A stretch of DNA of 16,545 nucleotides, from assembly GCA_964354865.1 (NCBI GenBank), contig CAYHBN010000027.1:1-16545 (forward strand), written 5' to 3'. Source of the DNA: JAHFJU01 sp964354865. GTDB taxonomy: Bacteria > Patescibacteriota > Gracilibacteria > UBA1369 > UM-FILTER-53-11. Shown piece after piece: positions 14,418 to 16,545 of the stretch. Position numbers and translations under genes: made by a program. Positions within the stretch are counted from its first letter, which is position 1; every line of letters begins with the position of its first letter. Under the pieces are notes generated by a model. It worked only from the letters and a program-made list of their open reading frames with translations, did not search any database and was not told the origin of the DNA.

Positions 14418-14759
14418 ATGGGAAAGCACAAAAAAGAGCCGCGCGAGAAGAAAAACAATAAATATGACAACCTGAGCAGGCCACAAGCCGAATTTGATTT
14501 TCACGATCGCGGTGTTTTGACGCCTCACGATGTTCAACGATTGGCGAGAGAATTTTTAGAGGAGTGTCGCGATCGTAAGCTGACCAAAATCCTGTTTATT
14601 ACGGGAAAAGGCATTCATTCGCAAAATGGCATGCCCGTTATTAAGCCATTGCTTTACGCCTACCTTAAAAAACAGTCATGCGTCGTGCGTGTGTATGAAG
14701 GCCGGTTTGATAGGGGAGGATCGGGCACGCTTGAGGTGGTGCTGGATTTTATGGTATAA
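14418..14759 (+). CDS. Stand-alone Smr-domain protein
   Basis: The protein has 113 residues. A strongly basic N-terminal tail (residues 1-16, Lys/Arg-rich) precedes a full Smr domain: FDFHDRG at 26-32 (in place of the common LDLHG), ILFITGKGIHS at 58-68 and RGGSGTLEVVL at 99-109. Smr domains, as in MutS2 C-termini, cut or nick nucleic acid, and some act on stalled ribosomes or mRNA. Which applies here is unknown. It starts nine bases after the previous stop and ends seven bases before the next start, so it lies in the same transcription unit. Confidence 0.9.
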   Translation: MGKHKKEPREKKNNKYDNLSRPQAEFDFHDRGVLTPHDVQRLAREFLEECRDRKLTKILFITGKGIHSQNGMPVIKPLLYAYLKKQSCVVRVYEGRFDRGGSGTLEVVLDFMV

Positions 14760-14760
14760 T
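14752..14760 (+). promoter_or_regulatory. Extended -10 (TGGTATAAT), predicted leaderless start for the metallopeptidase gene
   Basis: A perfect extended -10 ends six bases before the ATG at 14767 and contains the TAA stop of the Smr gene (14757-14759). This supports the 14767 start, and an internal promoter within the run of same-strand genes. Confidence 0.6.
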
Positions 14761-14766
14761 GACACG

Positions 14767-15978
14767 ATGAATTCCGCAGTAAATAAACAAAAAGAAGGAG
14801 TTGATGACGGTGAAGTACCCACATCGCCAGGGTTGCGTTCTCAAACCGCAGACGGCGTGGTGACCTTTGTTTCATCAACCGTTGCGGCTGACGTGAGTGT
14901 ACAAAGTGAAGTTGCTCATGAATCAGCTGAGCAATGGCCATCGTCATTTGAATTAAAAGATGCTGAAGGTAAGGTGGTTGGTGTTGCTACTGCAGAATAT
15001 GTAGATGATCTGCCGAAATCTGGCCAAGATCATTTTAAGCGTCTCGTTAATCTTACCATTACAAATCCTGAAACAGGTGCCTCGGTTTCATTACAAGATT
15101 TAATTTCGCGAGATATTAGTCAGTTTTCCATTCAAATATCGGGAAAAGAGGTATCGGGAAACCATAGCTATCTGAATGGGGTTATCGTTTTGAGAATTCC
15201 CTTAAATGACGTAAAAGCTTTTATATTTTTACTCCATGAACTAAGTCACACCGAGCAAGAGTTAGAGGATTCACTAAAAGAAATAAAAAGATTATACGGG
15301 AATTTTTTTGCATATAATTCAAAAAGCTATCGAGTTCTTACTCAGGTAGTAGACGCCATCCCTTCTGCGCGTGGGGTACTTGAAAGCGATCCTGCATTTA
15401 CCAAATTTAGCGAAAAATTAGAATCGTTGTATGCAGAACCAATGCGATTGACTAATCAGATCAATGTATTAACAAGAGAGAAAGAGTCACTACAAAAACT
15501 CAATAGAGCAAAACTGCTATATAGTGGACTTAAACGTTCAGTTGGAATAGATTCGTCACCTTCGCCGAAGCAGCGTATTGCAGATATCGATAGTGAACTG
15601 GCCATTTTGAAAAAAAATTATGAGGATGCCGTGATGCAACGAGAGGGATATCTTTATGAAAATCCTATAAATCATCATGACCTATTTGCTTTGCCTTTCT
15701 ATTATTACGAATGGGATGCAAATAATAGGGCAGTAGATAAAGTTGGTGTGCTTCGAAAAAAAATAGGGGTTGATCTTGCTTCAAAGATCCCTTGCCTTGG
15801 TCAAGCGGTTTTACCTATGGTTGGTCGCAACATTCCGTACCCTCAAACACTCGAAGACGTCATTAACATTTACAGGACTCCTTCGCGCATTCGTGCGAAA
15901 CCATCGGCGGAGTCTTATGCCAAACCCGTTCTTTGCGCAGAATCGCCCCGACAGGAACCGGCTTCGGAAGTTCAATAA
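14767..15978 (+). CDS. Putative HExxH zinc metallopeptidase (gluzincin-like), unrecognised family
   Basis: The protein has 403 residues from the ATG at 14767; in-frame codons upstream to 14626 only read through the Smr gene in another frame. Residues 1-55 are polar and likely disordered. The segment AFIFLLHELSHTEQE places an HExxH zinc motif at H157-E158-x-x-H161 in a hydrophobic helix. Far downstream YYEWDANNRAVD has E315 in an E-x-x-A-N context, a plausible third zinc ligand of the gluzincin type (compare the E-x-E-A-N pattern after HExxH in M78/IrrE-like enzymes). Between them, residues about 210-295 form a long heptad-like helical region. There is no signal peptide, so a cytoplasmic protease is likely. 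I do not recognise the family. Its last 39 codons overlap, tail to tail, the U32 gene. Confidence 0.7.
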   Translation: MNSAVNKQKEGVDDGEVPTSPGLRSQTADGVVTFVSSTVAADVSVQSEVAHESAEQWPSSFELKDAEGKVVGVATAEYVDDLPKSGQDHFKRLVNLTITNPETGASVSLQDLISRDISQFSIQISGKEVSGNHSYLNGVIVLRIPLNDVKAFIFLLHELSHTEQELEDSLKEIKRLYGNFFAYNSKSYRVLTQVVDAIPSARGVLESDPAFTKFSEKLESLYAEPMRLTNQINVLTREKESLQKLNRAKLLYSGLKRSVGIDSSPSPKQRIADIDSELAILKKNYEDAVMQREGYLYENPINHHDLFALPFYYYEWDANNRAVDKVGVLRKKIGVDLASKIPCLGQAVLPMVGRNIPYPQTLEDVINIYRTPSRIRAKPSAESYAKPVLCAESPRQEPASEVQ

Positions 15979-16545
15979 GCACAAACTCTTTTCTGCCCGG
16001 GTGTACTACGCTGAGTACATCGCCATTTTTCGCGATAAAGCCATCGATCGTTGCCATGAATGTATCGGTCGGTGTCATGACCTCGCACTCAATTGGCGCA
16101 TCGAATCGGCCTTTCACCTCAAGCTCGTACATGGTTTTGCCGTCTTTCTCTACAATTCCGCGAATAATTCCCATGAATTCATGCGTTTGGTATGACAGAT
16201 TTTTTTCGTATTCTTGAGCGCTATCTCGTGGATTATGTACTAAAAATCCCGGAATAAATCCACGGTTCGAGGTCTTCGCGAGCTCAACTAAATGATCGCG
16301 ATTAAATGGTTTGCCCGACTCCATTTCGTCGATTGCTTTTCGGTATTCGCGTGCAACTGTTGCGACGTAATACATTGTCTTATTTCGTCCTTCAACTTTA
16401 AAGCTACACACACCGGCGTCTTTCAACTGTTTCAAATACTCAACCAAACACAAATCTTTCGAGTTCATTATGTAGCTGCCATTTTCATCCTCTTCAATTT
16501 TAAAGTACTGCCCCGGGCGATCTACTTGTTCAAGATAATAGTCGG
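15863..16545 (-). CDS. trhP: Peptidase U32-family protein, TrhP-like (C-terminal part; N-terminus beyond window)
   Basis: The frame is open from the right edge to the stop at 15863-15865, about 226 residues. The visible part begins with DYYLEQVDRPGQYFKIEEDE, then SYIMNSKDLCLVEYL, AGVCSFKVEGRNK and YYVATVAREYRKAID, closely resembling the TrhP (YegQ) branch of U32 proteins. These are tRNA-hydroxylation factors acting on the wobble uridine. The second half is the U32 C-terminal beta-barrel-type domain ending LPKPVPVGAILRK. A further 20 residues end in HECAKESCKC, a cysteine-rich tail beyond the usual end. The ATG at 16468 is internal to the family sequence and not the true start. RlhA/UbiU-type U32 paralogues are less likely alternatives. 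Confidence 0.87.
   Translation of the reverse strand, partial: DYYLEQVDRPGQYFKIEEDENGSYIMNSKDLCLVEYLKQLKDAGVCSFKVEGRNKTMYYVATVAREYRKAIDEMESGKPFNRDHLVELAKTSNRGFIPGFLVHNPRDSAQEYEKNLSYQTHEFMGIIRGIVEKDGKTMYELEVKGRFDAPIECEVMTPTDTFMATIDGFIAKNGDVLSVVHPGRKEFVLIELPKPVPVGAILRKERVWHKTPPMVSHECAKESCKC

Noticed and set aside
14626..14766. Upstream in-frame start of the metallopeptidase gene
   Set aside because: It overlaps the whole C-terminal Smr domain in another frame. The translation is Cys/Trp-rich noise, and a perfect -10 box precedes 14767.
15770..16217. Plus-strand open frames over the right-edge gene
   Set aside because: They are antisense to a clear U32-family protein and have no recognisable motif.
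1..16545. Alternative genetic code with TGA as glycine
   Set aside because: TGA ends several well-defined genes at the expected length, including the PLD and zinc-ribbon proteins.

Overview
The window looks like part of a Candidate Phyla Radiation (Patescibacteria, probably Parcubacteria/Paceibacteria-type) genome. The reasons are its moderately AT-rich DNA, compact and often overlapping genes, abundant GT-C type membrane glycosyltransferases, a GtrA/GT2 protein, an AAA_14/DUF4143 ATPase, a YiiX-like papain-fold protein, and several proteins of no recognised family. TGA is used as an ordinary stop (for example 1317-1319, 10418-10420 and 13766-13768), which argues against the code-25 lineages Absconditabacteria and Gracilibacteria. 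The phylum assignment is an inference from gene content; there is no rRNA or other marker gene here.

Layout. 1-4621 is an envelope-glycan block. A GT-C glycosyltransferase enters from the left edge on the + strand. It meets, tail to tail, a minus-strand pair made of a 728-residue GT-C protein and a GtrA-GT2 fusion with overlapping reading frames. At 4622-4680 a divergent control region leads into tRNA-Gly(CCC) at 4681-4755. 4810-7772 has an accessory flavour: an unrecognised protein with what look like degenerate protein-kinase-fold motifs, a small four-helix membrane protein bracketed by two 30-base direct repeats, and an AAA_14/DUF4143 ATPase. 7860-10420 is a two-gene operon, an SPFH (YdjI-like) protein and a double zinc-ribbon membrane protein. 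It resembles the ydjI/ydjG partnership of the Bacillus phage-shock locus but has no PspA beside it. 10500-12310 is a minus-strand run: an amicyanin-like copper lipoprotein, a HAD phosphatase and a small protein resembling domain 3 of eRF1. 12404-15978 is a + strand run: a two-HKD phospholipase D/cardiolipin synthase-like enzyme, a YiiX-type permuted papain-fold protein, a stand-alone Smr domain protein and a putative HExxH zinc metallopeptidase. The right edge holds the C-terminal part of a U32 peptidase-family protein (TrhP-like) on the minus strand, whose 3' end overlaps the metallopeptidase gene by 116 bases.

How the genes work together. The left block probably assembles or modifies a surface polysaccharide. 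The PLD/YiiX pair points to lipid or lipid-anchored envelope chemistry. The SPFH/zinc-ribbon pair suggests membrane-domain maintenance. tRNA-Gly, the eRF1-domain-like protein, Smr and TrhP all relate to translation or nucleic acids.

Regulation. No start codon in the window has a convincing Shine-Dalgarno sequence. Several genes instead carry a TANNNT -10 element 6-7 bases before the ATG, the architecture of leaderless transcripts. Several -10 boxes are extended (TGnTANNNT), and three contain the stop codon of the upstream gene. These are sequence observations; no transcription data were available.
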